In this document: positions 8,241-16,369 of the stretch, in pieces
How positions within the stretch are numbered: the stretch's first letter is position 1
How the letters are laid out: the number at the start of each line of letters is the position of its first letter
Assembly: GCF_021654135.1 (NCBI RefSeq)
Contig: NZ_JAKGSD010000018.1
Location: 57,271 to 121,270, forward strand
DNA length: 64,000 nt
Source: Amycolatopsis tucumanensis
GTDB lineage: Bacteria > Actinomycetota > Actinomycetes > Mycobacteriales > Pseudonocardiaceae
Reading direction: 5' to 3'
Position numbers and translations under genes: made by a program
Notes under the pieces: generated by a model
The model's input: the letters and a program-made list of their open reading frames with translations, nothing else
What the model was told of the DNA's origin: nothing
The model's database searches: none

Positions 8241-8738
8241 GTGCGAGACCGCCGCCCCGCGAGCGAGGCCGAGGCAGCCGCCCTGGCCTCGGGAATACGC
8301 CTGCGCATCATCCGGTTGACCTATGCGGAGGCGTTGACGAACAAGGAAATCGCGCAGCGCTTAGGCCGCGACCCGGCCACCACTTTGCACCACGTGCGAA
8401 AGCTGGTCGACACCGGATTCCTGGCTCCGCAACCCGCCCGCCGCGGCAACCGCGGCGCGAAGGAGATCCCGTACCTGTCCACCGGCAAGTCCTGGGACCT
8501 GTCCGGCGAGGGCGACGAGGCGCTGTCCGAGGCCATGCTGGAGGCCTACCTGGCCGAGATCGCCGAGCTGGACCGCGGCGAGCTGGACCAGTCAAGGCTG
8601 GTGGTGCGGGTGGACGCCGAGGCCAGGCGAGAGTTCGAGCAGCGGCTGGCCGACCTGCTGGACGAGTTCAAGAACCGCTCCACGCCGGAGGGCGCCGAGC
8701 AGTTCGCGATCTACGTGGCGGTGTACCCGAGCCGCTAA
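8241..8738 (+). CDS. ArsR-like winged-helix transcriptional regulator
   Basis: 165 residues. Residues ~15-65 form a winged helix-turn-helix (ALTNKEIAQRLGRDPATTLHHVRKLVDTGFL) of the HTH_20/ArsR kind. The C-terminal half is a charged helical domain, possibly for dimerisation or ligand binding, with no cysteine metal site. It is divergent from the MFS exporter across a perfect palindrome, so it most likely senses the exporter's substrate or a related compound. The GTG start has a -10-like box 6 nt upstream, suggesting a leaderless transcript. Confidence 0.85.
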   Translation: MRDRRPASEAEAAALASGIRLRIIRLTYAEALTNKEIAQRLGRDPATTLHHVRKLVDTGFLAPQPARRGNRGAKEIPYLSTGKSWDLSGEGDEALSEAMLEAYLAEIAELDRGELDQSRLVVRVDAEARREFEQRLADLLDEFKNRSTPEGAEQFAIYVAVYPSR

Positions 8739-8781
8739 AGGATTCGGACAATCCCGCGAATCGTGGGACCATGGAAGGACG

Positions 8782-10212
8782 ATGACAGAACTGACCTACA
8801 CAGACCTCGTGGAAGACCCGTCGACGGGTGACCTGGAACTGTCGGAGCGCGCGTCCCTGCGCCGCGTCGCCGGCCTGTCGACCGAGCTGTCGGACATCAC
8901 CGAGGTCGAGTACCGGAAACTCCGCCTCGAGCGCGTGGTCCTGGTCGGTGTGTGGACCGAGGGCACCGCGGAGCAGTCCGAGGCTTCGCTCGCCGAACTC
9001 GCACGCCTGGCCGAGACCGCCGGTTCCGAAGTGCTCGAAGGTCTCGTGCAGCGCCGCTCCAAGCCTGACCCGGCCACCTACATCGGCTCGGGCAAGGTGC
9101 GCGAGCTGTTCGACATCGTCGTCGCCACCGGGGCCGACACGGTCATCTGCGACGGTGAGCTCTCGCCCGGCCAGCTGCGCCAGCTGGAGGAGCGGCTCAA
9201 GGTCAAGGTGATCGACCGGACCGCGCTGATTCTCGACATCTTCGCCCAGCACGCGCGCTCGCGCGAAGGCAAGGCGCAGGTCGAGCTGGCCCAGCTGCAG
9301 TACCTCATCCCGCGGCTGCGGGGCTGGGGTGAGTCGCTGTCCCGGCAGGCCGGTGGCCGCGCCGGTGGCGCGAACGGCGGTGTGGGCCTGCGTGGTCCCG
9401 GTGAGACGAAGCTGGAGACCGACCGGCGGCGCATCAACAAGCGCGTGGCGAAGCTGCGCCGCGAGATCGCCGCGATGGACACCATCCGGGCGACCAAGCG
9501 GGGCCGCCGCGTGGCCAACGAGGTGCCCAGCGTCGCGATCGTCGGCTACACCAACGCCGGCAAGTCGAGCCTGCTCAACGCCATCACCGGAGCCGGTGTG
9601 CTGGTGGAGAACGCGTTGTTCGCCACCCTGGACCCGACCACCCGGCGGGCGGCCACCCCGGACGGGCGCACGTTCACGCTGACCGACACCGTCGGGTTCG
9701 TGCGGCACCTGCCGCACCAGCTGGTCGACGCGTTCCGCTCGACGCTGGACGAGACGGCCGACGCGGACCTGCTGCTGCACGTCGTGGACGGATCCGACCC
9801 GGCCCCGGAGGAGCAGGTCAACGCGGTGCGCCAGGTGCTCGCCGAGATCACCAAGAGCCACGAGAGCCCGCTGCCGCCTGAGCTGATCGTGATCAACAAG
9901 GCGGACGCGGCCGACGAGCTGTCGCTGGTCCGCCTCCGGCACCTGCTGCCGGGCGCGATCGTGGTGTCGGCCAAGACCGGCGAGGGCGTCCCGGAGCTGC
10001 TGGAGGCGCTGGCCGAGCGGCTGCCGCGGCCGGACGTGGTCGTGGACGCGCTCGTGCCGTACACCCGCGGTGAGCTGGTGGCGCGCGTGCACTCCGAGGG
10101 TGAGGTCCTCACCGAGGAGCACCTCGCGGAGGGCACCCGCCTGAGCGCCCGGGTTCGCCCGGACGTGGCATCCGCGCTGGAGGCGTACGCCGTGAACGGA
10201 TCACCGGCCTGA
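8782..10212 (+). CDS. hflX: GTPase HflX
   Basis: 476 residues. HflX is a ribosome-associated GTPase that splits stalled or stress-inactivated 70S ribosomes. The N-terminal HflX domain includes ATYIGSGKV and the glycine-rich linker GGVGLRGPGETKLETDRR. The G domain has G1 GYTNAGKSS (about residues 254-262), G3 DTVGFVRHLP, G4 NKAD and G5 SAKTGEG. Length and motifs are normal for actinobacteria. It occupies the same place relative to dapF and lexA as Rv2725c in M. tuberculosis. A GAAGGA ribosome-binding site precedes the ATG. Confidence 0.96.
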   Translation: MTELTYTDLVEDPSTGDLELSERASLRRVAGLSTELSDITEVEYRKLRLERVVLVGVWTEGTAEQSEASLAELARLAETAGSEVLEGLVQRRSKPDPATYIGSGKVRELFDIVVATGADTVICDGELSPGQLRQLEERLKVKVIDRTALILDIFAQHARSREGKAQVELAQLQYLIPRLRGWGESLSRQAGGRAGGANGGVGLRGPGETKLETDRRRINKRVAKLRREIAAMDTIRATKRGRRVANEVPSVAIVGYTNAGKSSLLNAITGAGVLVENALFATLDPTTRRAATPDGRTFTLTDTVGFVRHLPHQLVDAFRSTLDETADADLLLHVVDGSDPAPEEQVNAVRQVLAEITKSHESPLPPELIVINKADAADELSLVRLRHLLPGAIVVSAKTGEGVPELLEALAERLPRPDVVVDALVPYTRGELVARVHSEGEVLTEEHLAEGTRLSARVRPDVASALEAYAVNGSPA

Positions 10213-10222
10213 GATCGGTACC

Positions 10223-11260
10223 GTGGCTCCAGTGAGCCATGGGAGTTTCCGCAGAGCTGCGCTGGCGCCGGTCCTGTCAGTCCTCGTCTTGCTGGGGCTG
10301 GCGGGGCCGGCGCACGCGGCGCAGGCCCCGGAACCGGTGTGCTCGGTGACGGACAAACGCCTCGGCGAGCTGTCCGGCCTGGTGAGCGACGGTTCGCGGT
10401 GGTATGCGATCAACGACGGCGGCACGAAGGTGCAGATCTTCGTGCTGGGCCGGGACTGCGCGGTGCAGCGGGTCATCTCCGGCTCGACCGACCCGTACGA
10501 CGTCGAGGATCTCGCCCGTGCCGCGGACGGCACGTTCTGGCTCGCCGACACCGGCGACAACCGCAAACAACGCGAGACCATCGCCCTGCTGGCCGTGACG
10601 CCGCAGGGCAAGGTGACGCTCTACCGCCTGACCTACCCCGACGGGCCGCACGACGCGGAGGCGCTGCTGCTCGACGCGTCGGGAACGCCGTACCTGGTCA
10701 CCAAGAACCCGCTAGGCGAGGCGGGGATTTACCGGCCGGCGAAGGCGCTGGCGAGCCCGGGCCCGACGCCGCTGGAGCGGGTCGGGTCGATCAACATCAA
10801 GTCCACAGACACGCCGGGCGGACCGGTTGCGGGGTTCGGCTCCGTGCTGGTCACCGGGGGCGCCGTGAGCGCGGACGGCAAGGTCGTCGCGTTGCGGACC
10901 TACACCGACGCCTACCTGTTCCCGGCCCCCGACCGGGACGTGGCGGCCGCGCTGCAGCGCGAGCCGGTGCGTGTGCCGCTGCCCGACGAGCAGCAGGGGG
11001 AGGCGATCGCCTTCGACCCGGACGGCACACTGTTGTCGGCGTCCGAGGGTGTCGGCCCGATCCGCGCGGTGCGCGGGGCGGCGGCCCTGGTGGCGGACAG
11101 CGCCGAGGAGGGCGGCCAGTCCGCGGGGTCCGGCGGGGAGGCGGCCGGCGGGTCGTCCGGCCAGGGCGGCGTGGACACGGTGCCCGGCCTGCTGCTGGCC
11201 GTCGTCGTCGCGGGCGGCGTGGTGTTCGCCTGGACGAAGCTGCGGAAGCGGTCCGGCTGA
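10223..11260 (+). CDS. Secreted, membrane-anchored beta-propeller-like protein
   Basis: 345 residues. A clear signal peptide (basic RRA, hydrophobic core, cleavage near AHAAQA, ~residue 33) is followed by repeated strand-turn segments with Asp/Gly-rich turns (DTGDNRKQR, DAEALLLDASG, EAIAFDPDGTLL). These resemble an NHL/esterase-like-phytase propeller. A low-complexity G/S/A linker (~residues 290-312) and a C-terminal transmembrane helix with a basic tail (WTKLRKRSG) anchor it to the membrane. The gene starts ten bases after hflX, so it is probably in the same operon. No enzyme activity can be assigned. A GTG three codons downstream is an alternative start. Confidence 0.75.
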   Translation: MAPVSHGSFRRAALAPVLSVLVLLGLAGPAHAAQAPEPVCSVTDKRLGELSGLVSDGSRWYAINDGGTKVQIFVLGRDCAVQRVISGSTDPYDVEDLARAADGTFWLADTGDNRKQRETIALLAVTPQGKVTLYRLTYPDGPHDAEALLLDASGTPYLVTKNPLGEAGIYRPAKALASPGPTPLERVGSINIKSTDTPGGPVAGFGSVLVTGGAVSADGKVVALRTYTDAYLFPAPDRDVAAALQREPVRVPLPDEQQGEAIAFDPDGTLLSASEGVGPIRAVRGAAALVADSAEEGGQSAGSGGEAAGGSSGQGGVDTVPGLLLAVVVAGGVVFAWTKLRKRSG

Positions 11261-11283
11261 TCGTTTCGAACGACCGAACGATC
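11259..11283. terminator. Possible terminator hairpin between convergent genes
   Basis: GATCGTT and AACGATC pair exactly over 7 bp around an 11-nt loop, covering the end of the upstream gene and the gap before the lexA stop (11286). The stem is weak, so confidence is limited. Confidence 0.4.
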
Positions 11284-11285
11284 GG

Positions 11286-11987
11286 CTAGAGACGGCGGAT
11301 GACCGCCACGACCTTGCCGAGAATGGTCGCCTCGTCACCCGGGATCGGGTCGTAGGCCTCGTTGTGCGGCATCAGCCACACGTGGCCGTCCTTCTGCTTG
11401 AACGTCTTCACCGTGGCCTCGCCGTCGATCATCGCGGCCACGATCTCGCCGTTGTTCGCCGTCGGCTGCTGGCGCACGACCACCCAGTCGCCGTCGGTGA
11501 TGGCGGCGTCGACCATCGAGTCGCCGGTGACGCTGAGCAGGAAGACCTCGCCCTCGCCGACGATGTCCTTCGGCAGCGGGAAGACCTCTTCGATGGACTG
11601 CTCGGCCAGCACCGGGCCACCGGCGGCGATGCGGCCGACCAGGGGCACGTACGCGGGCTTCGGCAGCGGCGTGGTCTCGGCCTCGGCCTGCGCGGTCAAC
11701 ACGCCCACGGCGCGGGGACGGTTCGCGTCGCGGCGCAGGTAACCCTTGCGCTGCAGCGAACGCAGCTGGTGCGACACCGACGAGGTGGAGGTGAGCCCGA
11801 CCGCCTCGCCGATCTCGCGGACGCTGGGCGGGTAGCCGAAGCGGTCGATCCACGCCTTGATGACTTCGAGGATCTGCTGCTGGCGGGGGCTGAGACCCTC
11901 TTCGACGTCCTCGGGGTCGGGGAGGGGATGCACGTCCCCGAACCGGCCGCCTGGCCTGCGGATCGTCTCGCCCGTCTCTTCCGACAC
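11286..11987 (-). CDS. lexA: SOS repressor LexA
   Basis: 233 residues from a GTG preceded by GGGAGG at a 7-nt spacing; a longer in-frame start at 12086 lacks such a site. The winged helix (GYPPSVREIGEAVGLTSTSS) covers residues ~50-90. The self-cleavage bond is Ala122-Gly123 (RIAAGGPV), and the catalytic dyad is Ser157 (GDSMVDA) and Lys194 (TVKTF). LexA represses DNA-damage genes until RecA-ssDNA triggers autocleavage. A SOS box at 12090-12105 upstream indicates autoregulation. Its divergent partner is the LysM protein, as in M. tuberculosis Rv2720/Rv2719c. Confidence 0.97.
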   Translation of the reverse strand: MSEETGETIRRPGGRFGDVHPLPDPEDVEEGLSPRQQQILEVIKAWIDRFGYPPSVREIGEAVGLTSTSSVSHQLRSLQRKGYLRRDANRPRAVGVLTAQAEAETTPLPKPAYVPLVGRIAAGGPVLAEQSIEEVFPLPKDIVGEGEVFLLSVTGDSMVDAAITDGDWVVVRQQPTANNGEIVAAMIDGEATVKTFKQKDGHVWLMPHNEAYDPIPGDEATILGKVVAVIRRL

Positions 11988-12089
11988 CGTGCTGCCTCCC
12001 AGCTCTGGAGCGGCCGGGACCGCGCACCCGCGCGACCGGCGCTGTCCGCCTCTGCTGGTCACCCACAGTAGTGCACCCGACAGCAAACA

Positions 12090-12105
12090 TCAAACAACTG
12101 TTCGA
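12090..12105 (-). promoter_or_regulatory. SOS box upstream of lexA
   Basis: TCAAAC-AACT-GTTCGA matches the mycobacterial/actinobacterial SOS consensus TCGAAC-N4-GTTCGA with one mismatch in twelve. It lies 103 bp upstream of the lexA start. Confidence 0.8.
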
Positions 12106-12169
12106 CGACACGCCGGGGCGCGCTCGATTTTGTCGTACCCGGGTGGTACACATTCGCACGGAGGTTCGA

Positions 12170-12185
12170 TAGAACGGTTGTTCGA
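12170..12185 (+). promoter_or_regulatory. SOS box upstream of the LysM gene
   Basis: TAGAAC-GGTT-GTTCGA matches TCGAAC-N4-GTTCGA with one mismatch and lies 49 bp before the LysM gene start. It predicts DNA-damage induction of that gene. Confidence 0.8.
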
Positions 12186-12233
12186 CCGGCGGCGCGCTCG
12201 TCGCGGGTCGCGGATCTGCGAGGAGGTTCCGCC

Positions 12234-12698
12234 ATGTCGGTGCTGACGCTTGAGGAATGGCTGGTCCGGCGCGCGCCGGAGGAGAGCGCGGGCGGGCGCG
12301 TGCCGGTGCGGCCGCGCCGCCCTGAGGTGCGCCGCCCGCCGACGCGGGCGCGGGTGGTCGCCGGCCGCCGTCCCGGTCCGGTCGCCGCCTGCCCGCGCCG
12401 GATCGCGCCGCGGTGGCCGTGGCTCGCCGCGGTCGGGGTCGCCATCGCGCTCGCCGTCACCGGGTTGGGTGTTTTCGCCGGGTCGTTCGCGCCGGACGTC
12501 CCGGAGCGGACGGCCACCGTCGCGGTCGCGCCGGGGGAGACGCTGTGGGATCTGGCGCGGCAGTACGCGCCGGGGAGCGACACGGGCGCCGTGGTCGAGC
12601 GCATCGAGGAGCTGAACCACCTGCCGGCCGAGTCGGTCGTGCCGGGTCTGTTGCTCACCGTGCCGGTCGAATCCGGCTCCGTGATCACGGGCTCCTGA
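12234..12698 (+). CDS. LysM membrane protein, probable SOS-induced division/cell-wall factor (ChiZ/Rv2719c-like)
   Basis: 154 residues. A basic, arginine-rich cytoplasmic N-terminus (~60 residues) is followed by one transmembrane helix (WLAAVGVAIALAVTGLGVFAG) and a C-terminal LysM domain (VAPGETLWDLARQYAP, ending near TVPV). The layout and its position divergent from lexA match M. tuberculosis Rv2719c (ChiZ), a damage-induced cell-wall protein that affects division. AGGAGG lies 7 nt before the ATG and a SOS box 49 bp upstream. Overall similarity to ChiZ beyond the LysM-TM design cannot be judged here. Confidence 0.85.
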   Translation: MSVLTLEEWLVRRAPEESAGGRVPVRPRRPEVRRPPTRARVVAGRRPGPVAACPRRIAPRWPWLAAVGVAIALAVTGLGVFAGSFAPDVPERTATVAVAPGETLWDLARQYAPGSDTGAVVERIEELNHLPAESVVPGLLLTVPVESGSVITGS

Positions 12699-12734
12699 AG
12701 GCCGTCGCCATACCTCATCACTCGCTCGTGTCGC

Positions 12735-12763
12735 TTGCGCCCCGCCTGCGCGCGTTCTAAGGT
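12735..12763 (+). promoter_or_regulatory. Candidate promoter for nrdR-nrdJ
   Basis: TTGCGC (12735-12740) and TAAGGT (12758-12763) are separated by 17 bp, immediately before a NrdR-box-like sequence. This is the arrangement expected for a NrdR-repressed promoter. Confidence 0.5.
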
Positions 12764-12766
12764 CCA

Positions 12767-12782
12767 CCGCTATATCTAGTAG
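12767..12782. promoter_or_regulatory. Candidate NrdR box
   Basis: The core CTATATCTAGT matches 10 of 11 positions of the bacterial NrdR box core CwAtATaTwGt. A degenerate partner (CCACAAGTTGG, 12802-12812) begins 32 bp downstream, the spacing typical of paired NrdR boxes, but matches only about half the positions. Confidence 0.55.
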
Positions 12783-12840
12783 TTACATGGCTGTAGTTGG
12801 TCCACAAGTTGGGGTAGACTGAGGACGAGTTGTCCACAGG

Positions 12841-12860
12841 CGGTGGGTGTTCACCCACCG
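12841..12860. other. Perfect inverted repeat in the nrdR leader
   Basis: CGGTGGGTG and CACCCACCG are separated by TT, giving a very stable RNA hairpin of at least 8 bp about 100 nt before nrdR. It could be an attenuator, a transcript-stabilising hairpin or a protein site. Confidence 0.45.
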
Positions 12861-12957
12861 GATATCCACATGTTGATCACCAGGTTCGAGCCGTAGCGTG
12901 GCGGCGCGGGCCGGGGTGGATGTCACCCGCGGGACGAGAGGGGAAGGTGTTCGGAAA

Positions 12958-13440
12958 GTGCGTTGCCCGTTCTGCCGTCACGCCGACTCCCGGGTCGTCG
13001 ATTCGCGGGAAGTGGACGAGGGGCAGGCCATCCGCCGCAGGCGGTCCTGCTCGGCCTGCGGTCGCCGGTTCACCACGTCCGAGACGATGGTGCTGGCGGT
13101 CGTCAAGCGTTCCGGGGTCACCGAGCAGTTCAGCAGGGACAAGGTGGTCCGGGGAGTGCGCCGCGCCTGCCAGGGCAGGCCGGTCGACGACGACGCGTTG
13201 CAGCAGCTCGCCCAGCGGGTCGAGGAGTCGATCCGCGCGGCCGGAGTCGCCGAGATCCCGAGTCACGAGGTCGGCCTCGCCATCCTCGGGCCGCTGCGGG
13301 AACTCGACGAGGTCGCCTACCTCCGGTTCGCCAGCGTCTACCGCTCCTTCTCCTCGGTCGAGGACTTCGAGAAGGAGATCGCGGACCTGCGCAAGGCCAT
13401 GGCAGACAAGCACGGCGACGAAAGCGCGGCCGGGGCATGA
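12958..13440 (+). CDS. nrdR: Transcriptional repressor NrdR
   Basis: 160 residues. NrdR represses ribonucleotide reductase genes in response to ATP/dATP. The N-terminus is the zinc ribbon CPFC (residues 3-6) with RRRRSCSACGRRFTTSE. It is followed by an ATP-cone domain from VVKRSGVTEQFSRDKVVRGVRRAC to about residue 140. The family nearly always starts M/V-R-C-P-F-C, which selects the GTG at 12958, with GGGGAAGG upstream; a longer in-frame start is not needed. It directly precedes nrdJ, a common actinobacterial nrdRJ operon, and candidate NrdR boxes sit in front. Confidence 0.96.
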   Translation: MRCPFCRHADSRVVDSREVDEGQAIRRRRSCSACGRRFTTSETMVLAVVKRSGVTEQFSRDKVVRGVRRACQGRPVDDDALQQLAQRVEESIRAAGVAEIPSHEVGLAILGPLRELDEVAYLRFASVYRSFSSVEDFEKEIADLRKAMADKHGDESAAGA

Positions 13441-13469
13441 GCCCGGCGCGCGGCGGGAGGGACGAATCG

Positions 13470-16289
13470 ATGACCGAGACCGTGGGTGCGAGCACGGCGA
13501 GCGGCAAGTCGGCGAAGCGGGGCAAGCGGGGGCTGAAGATCAGCCGGGTGTTCACGACCGAGGGCGTGCACCCGTACGACGAGGTCGCCTGGGAGCAGCG
13601 CGACGTCGTCATGACCAACTGGCGTGACGGGTCGATCAACTTCGAGCAGCGGGGCGTCGAGTTCCCCGAGTTCTGGTCGATGAACGCGACCAACATCGTC
13701 ACCAGCAAGTACTTCCGCGGTGCGGTGGGCAGTCCGCAGCGCGAGCGCAGCCTCAAGCAGCTCATCGACCGCGTCGTGCACGCCTACGTGAAGGCCGGCA
13801 CCGAGCACGGCTACTTCGCGACGGGCGCCGACGCCGAGATCTTCGAGCACGAGCTCACCTGGATGCTGCTGCACCAGGTCTTCAGCTTCAACTCCCCGGT
13901 GTGGTTCAACGTCGGCACCTCCTCCAAGCAGCAGGTCTCCGCCTGCTTCATCCTCGCGGTCGACGACACCATGGAGTCGATCCTCGACTGGTACAAGGAA
14001 GAGGGGATGATCTTCCGCGGCGGGTCCGGCGCGGGCATCAACCTCTCCCGCATCCGGTCCTCCAAGGAGCTGCTGTCCTCCGGCGGCACCGCCTCCGGCC
14101 CGGTGTCCTTCATGCGCGGCGCCGACGCCTCCGCCGGCACCATCAAGTCCGGTGGCGCCACCCGGCGCGCGGCGAAGATGGTCGTCCTCGACGTCGACCA
14201 CCCGGACATCGAGGAGTTCATCCAGACCAAGGCGCGCGAGGAGGAGAAGATCCGCGTCCTGCGCGACGCGGGCTTCGACATGGACCTCTCCGGCGCCGAC
14301 ATCACGTCGGTGCAGTACCAGAACGCCAACAACTCGGTGCGCGTCAGCGACGAGTTCATGCGCGCCGTCGAGTCCGATGCCGAGTTCGGGCTGCGCGCCC
14401 GCCTCACCGGCGAGGTCATCGACACCGTGAACGCGCGGAAGCTGTTCCGCTCGATGGCGCAGGCGGCGTGGGAGTGCGCGGACCCGGGCCTGCAGTACGA
14501 CGACACGATCAACGACTGGCACACCTGCCCCGAGTCGGGCCGGATCACCGCGTCGAACCCGTGCAGCGAGTACATGCACCTGGACAACTCCAGCTGCAAC
14601 CTGGCTTCGCTGAACCTGCTGAAGTTCCTCAAGGACGACGGCACGTTCGACGGTGAGCTGTTCGTCAAGGCGGTCGAGTTCGTCATCACCGCGATGGACA
14701 TTTCGATCTGCTTCGCCGACTTCCCGACCGAGGCGATCGGCGACACCACCCGCAAGTTCCGCCAGCTGGGCATCGGCTACGCCAACCTGGGCGCGCTGCT
14801 GATGGCCACCGGGCACGCGTACGACTCCGACGGCGGCCGCGCGCTCGCCGCGAGCATCACGTCGCTGATGACCGGCACGTCCTACCGCCGCTCGGCCGAG
14901 ATGGCCGGCGTGGTCGGCGCGTACGAGGGCTACAGCCGCAACGCCGAGGCGCACCAGCGCGTCATGCGCAAGCACGCCGCGGCCAACGACGCGATCCGCA
15001 CGATGCACACCAACGACGTGGCGATCCGCGACCTGGCCACCCGCGAGTGGCAGAAGGGCATCGAGATCGGCGCGAAGAACGGCTGGCGCAACGCGCAGGC
15101 CAGCGTGCTCGCGCCGACCGGCACCATCGGCTTCATGATGGACTGCGACACCACCGGTATCGAGCCGGACTTCTCGCTGGTGAAGTTCAAGAAGCTCGTC
15201 GGCGGCGGCTCGATGCAGATCGTCAACCAGACCATCCCGCGCTCGCTCAAGACCCTGGGCTACCAGGACGAGCAGATCGAGGCGATCGTCGAGTACATCG
15301 CCGAGCACGGCCACGTCGTCGACGCGCCGGGCCTGCGCCCGGAGCACTACGAGGTGTACGACTGCGCCATCGGCGAGCGGTCCATCGCCCCGATGGGCCA
15401 CGTGCGCATGATGGCCGCGGTGCAGCCGTTCCTGTCCGGCGCGATCTCCAAGACGGTCAACATGCCGGAGACGGCGACGGTCGAGGAGATCGAGGAGATC
15501 TACTTCCAGGGCTGGAAGCTGGGCCTCAAGGCGCTGGCGATCTACCGCGACAACTGCAAGGTCGGCCAGCCGCTGTCCAGCGCGAAGAAGAAGGCAGAGA
15601 CCGCCGACGTCGAGCCGGAGAAGGTCGTCGAGTACAAGCCGATCCGCAAGCGGCTGCCGAAGAAGCGCCCGAGCCAGACCCTGTCGTTCACGGTCGGCGG
15701 CGCGGAGGGCTACCTGCACGCCGGTTCGTACCCGGACGACGGGCTGGGCGAGATCTTCGTCAAGCTGGGCAAGCAGGGTTCGACGCTGGCGGGTGTCATG
15801 GACGCCTTCTCGATGTCGATCTCGGTGGGCCTGCAGTACGGCATCCCGCTGGAGTTCTACGTCTCGAAGTTCTCGAACCTGCGCTTCGAGCCGGCCGGCA
15901 TGACGGACGACCCGGACATCCGGATCGCCACCAGCGTGCTGGACTACCTGTTCCGCCGCCTCGCGCTGGACTACCTGCCGTACGAGAAGCGGGCCGAGCT
16001 GGGCATCTTCACCGCGGCCGAGCGCGCCGCGCAGGTGGAGACGGGCTACGGTTCGCAGCCGGCCGAGCAGGTCGACCTGGAGGCGCTGCGCAGCACGGTC
16101 GACTCGAGCCCCGCGAAGGCCGAGCCGGCGGAGCAGCCCCAGGCGGCGCACAGCACGGCCGAGCTGATGGACCTGCACCTCGGCAAGGCGGCCGACGCGC
16201 CGCTGTGCATGACCTGCGGAACGAAGATGCGCCCCGCGGGCTCCTGCTACGCCTGCGAAGGCTGCGGCGCCACCTCCGGCTGCAGCTGA
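13470..16289 (+). CDS. nrdJ: Vitamin B12-dependent (class II) ribonucleotide reductase
   Basis: 939 residues. It reduces ribonucleotides to deoxyribonucleotides using adenosylcobalamin, without oxygen. Signature features are QVSACFILAVDDT (one redox cysteine), the radical-site motif NPCSEYMHLDNSSCNLASLNL (read in two parts; Cys near residue 365), and the barrel motif ASVLAPTGTIGFMMD. The C-terminus carries Cys pairs (CMTCGTK, CYACEGCG, GCS) that form a zinc/redox tail typical of this large NrdJ form. The ATG at 13470 is favoured by GGGAGGGA 8 nt upstream. An ATG at 13437 overlapping the nrdR stop is an alternative. Regulation by NrdR is expected. Confidence 0.96.
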   Translation: MTETVGASTASGKSAKRGKRGLKISRVFTTEGVHPYDEVAWEQRDVVMTNWRDGSINFEQRGVEFPEFWSMNATNIVTSKYFRGAVGSPQRERSLKQLIDRVVHAYVKAGTEHGYFATGADAEIFEHELTWMLLHQVFSFNSPVWFNVGTSSKQQVSACFILAVDDTMESILDWYKEEGMIFRGGSGAGINLSRIRSSKELLSSGGTASGPVSFMRGADASAGTIKSGGATRRAAKMVVLDVDHPDIEEFIQTKAREEEKIRVLRDAGFDMDLSGADITSVQYQNANNSVRVSDEFMRAVESDAEFGLRARLTGEVIDTVNARKLFRSMAQAAWECADPGLQYDDTINDWHTCPESGRITASNPCSEYMHLDNSSCNLASLNLLKFLKDDGTFDGELFVKAVEFVITAMDISICFADFPTEAIGDTTRKFRQLGIGYANLGALLMATGHAYDSDGGRALAASITSLMTGTSYRRSAEMAGVVGAYEGYSRNAEAHQRVMRKHAAANDAIRTMHTNDVAIRDLATREWQKGIEIGAKNGWRNAQASVLAPTGTIGFMMDCDTTGIEPDFSLVKFKKLVGGGSMQIVNQTIPRSLKTLGYQDEQIEAIVEYIAEHGHVVDAPGLRPEHYEVYDCAIGERSIAPMGHVRMMAAVQPFLSGAISKTVNMPETATVEEIEEIYFQGWKLGLKALAIYRDNCKVGQPLSSAKKKAETADVEPEKVVEYKPIRKRLPKKRPSQTLSFTVGGAEGYLHAGSYPDDGLGEIFVKLGKQGSTLAGVMDAFSMSISVGLQYGIPLEFYVSKFSNLRFEPAGMTDDPDIRIATSVLDYLFRRLALDYLPYEKRAELGIFTAAERAAQVETGYGSQPAEQVDLEALRSTVDSSPAKAEPAEQPQAAHSTAELMDLHLGKAADAPLCMTCGTKMRPAGSCYACEGCGATSGCS

Positions 16290-16298
16290 TCTGACGAT

Positions 16299-16340
16299 GT
16301 GACACAGCGGCCGGGTGCTTTCGCGCCCGGCCGCTGTCAC
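16299..16340 (+). terminator. Strong terminator hairpin after nrdJ
   Basis: AGCGGCCGGG pairs with CCCGGCCGCT, extended by GTGAC/GTCAC with a two-base bulge, around a loop of about 10 nt. It starts 10 bp after the nrdJ stop and is followed by GTTT. Confidence 0.85.
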
Positions 16341-16369
16341 GTTTCGGCGGCCTGCCGAGTCTTTTCAGC

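Larger units (their letters stand above)
12699..12957. other. nrdR leader and promoter region
   Basis: 259 bp without a gene. It contains a candidate sigma-70-type promoter (12735-12763), a NrdR-box-like palindrome (12767-12782) with a weaker second site one helical multiple downstream (12802-12812), and a perfect short hairpin (12841-12860). No B12-riboswitch core was recognised. Confidence 0.6.

Noticed and set aside
11988..12086. N-terminal extension of LexA by 33 residues
   Set aside because: The added residues are not LexA-like, and the GTG at 11987 has a good GGGAGG site.
12699..12957. Cobalamin riboswitch upstream of nrdR-nrdJ
   Set aside because: No B12-box-like core was recognised; only a short hairpin and NrdR-like sites are seen.
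13338..16340. A ~1000-codon open frame antisense to nrdJ
   Set aside because: Arg/Val/Asp/Leu-rich shadow of a real gene in GC-rich DNA; no domain and no start signal.
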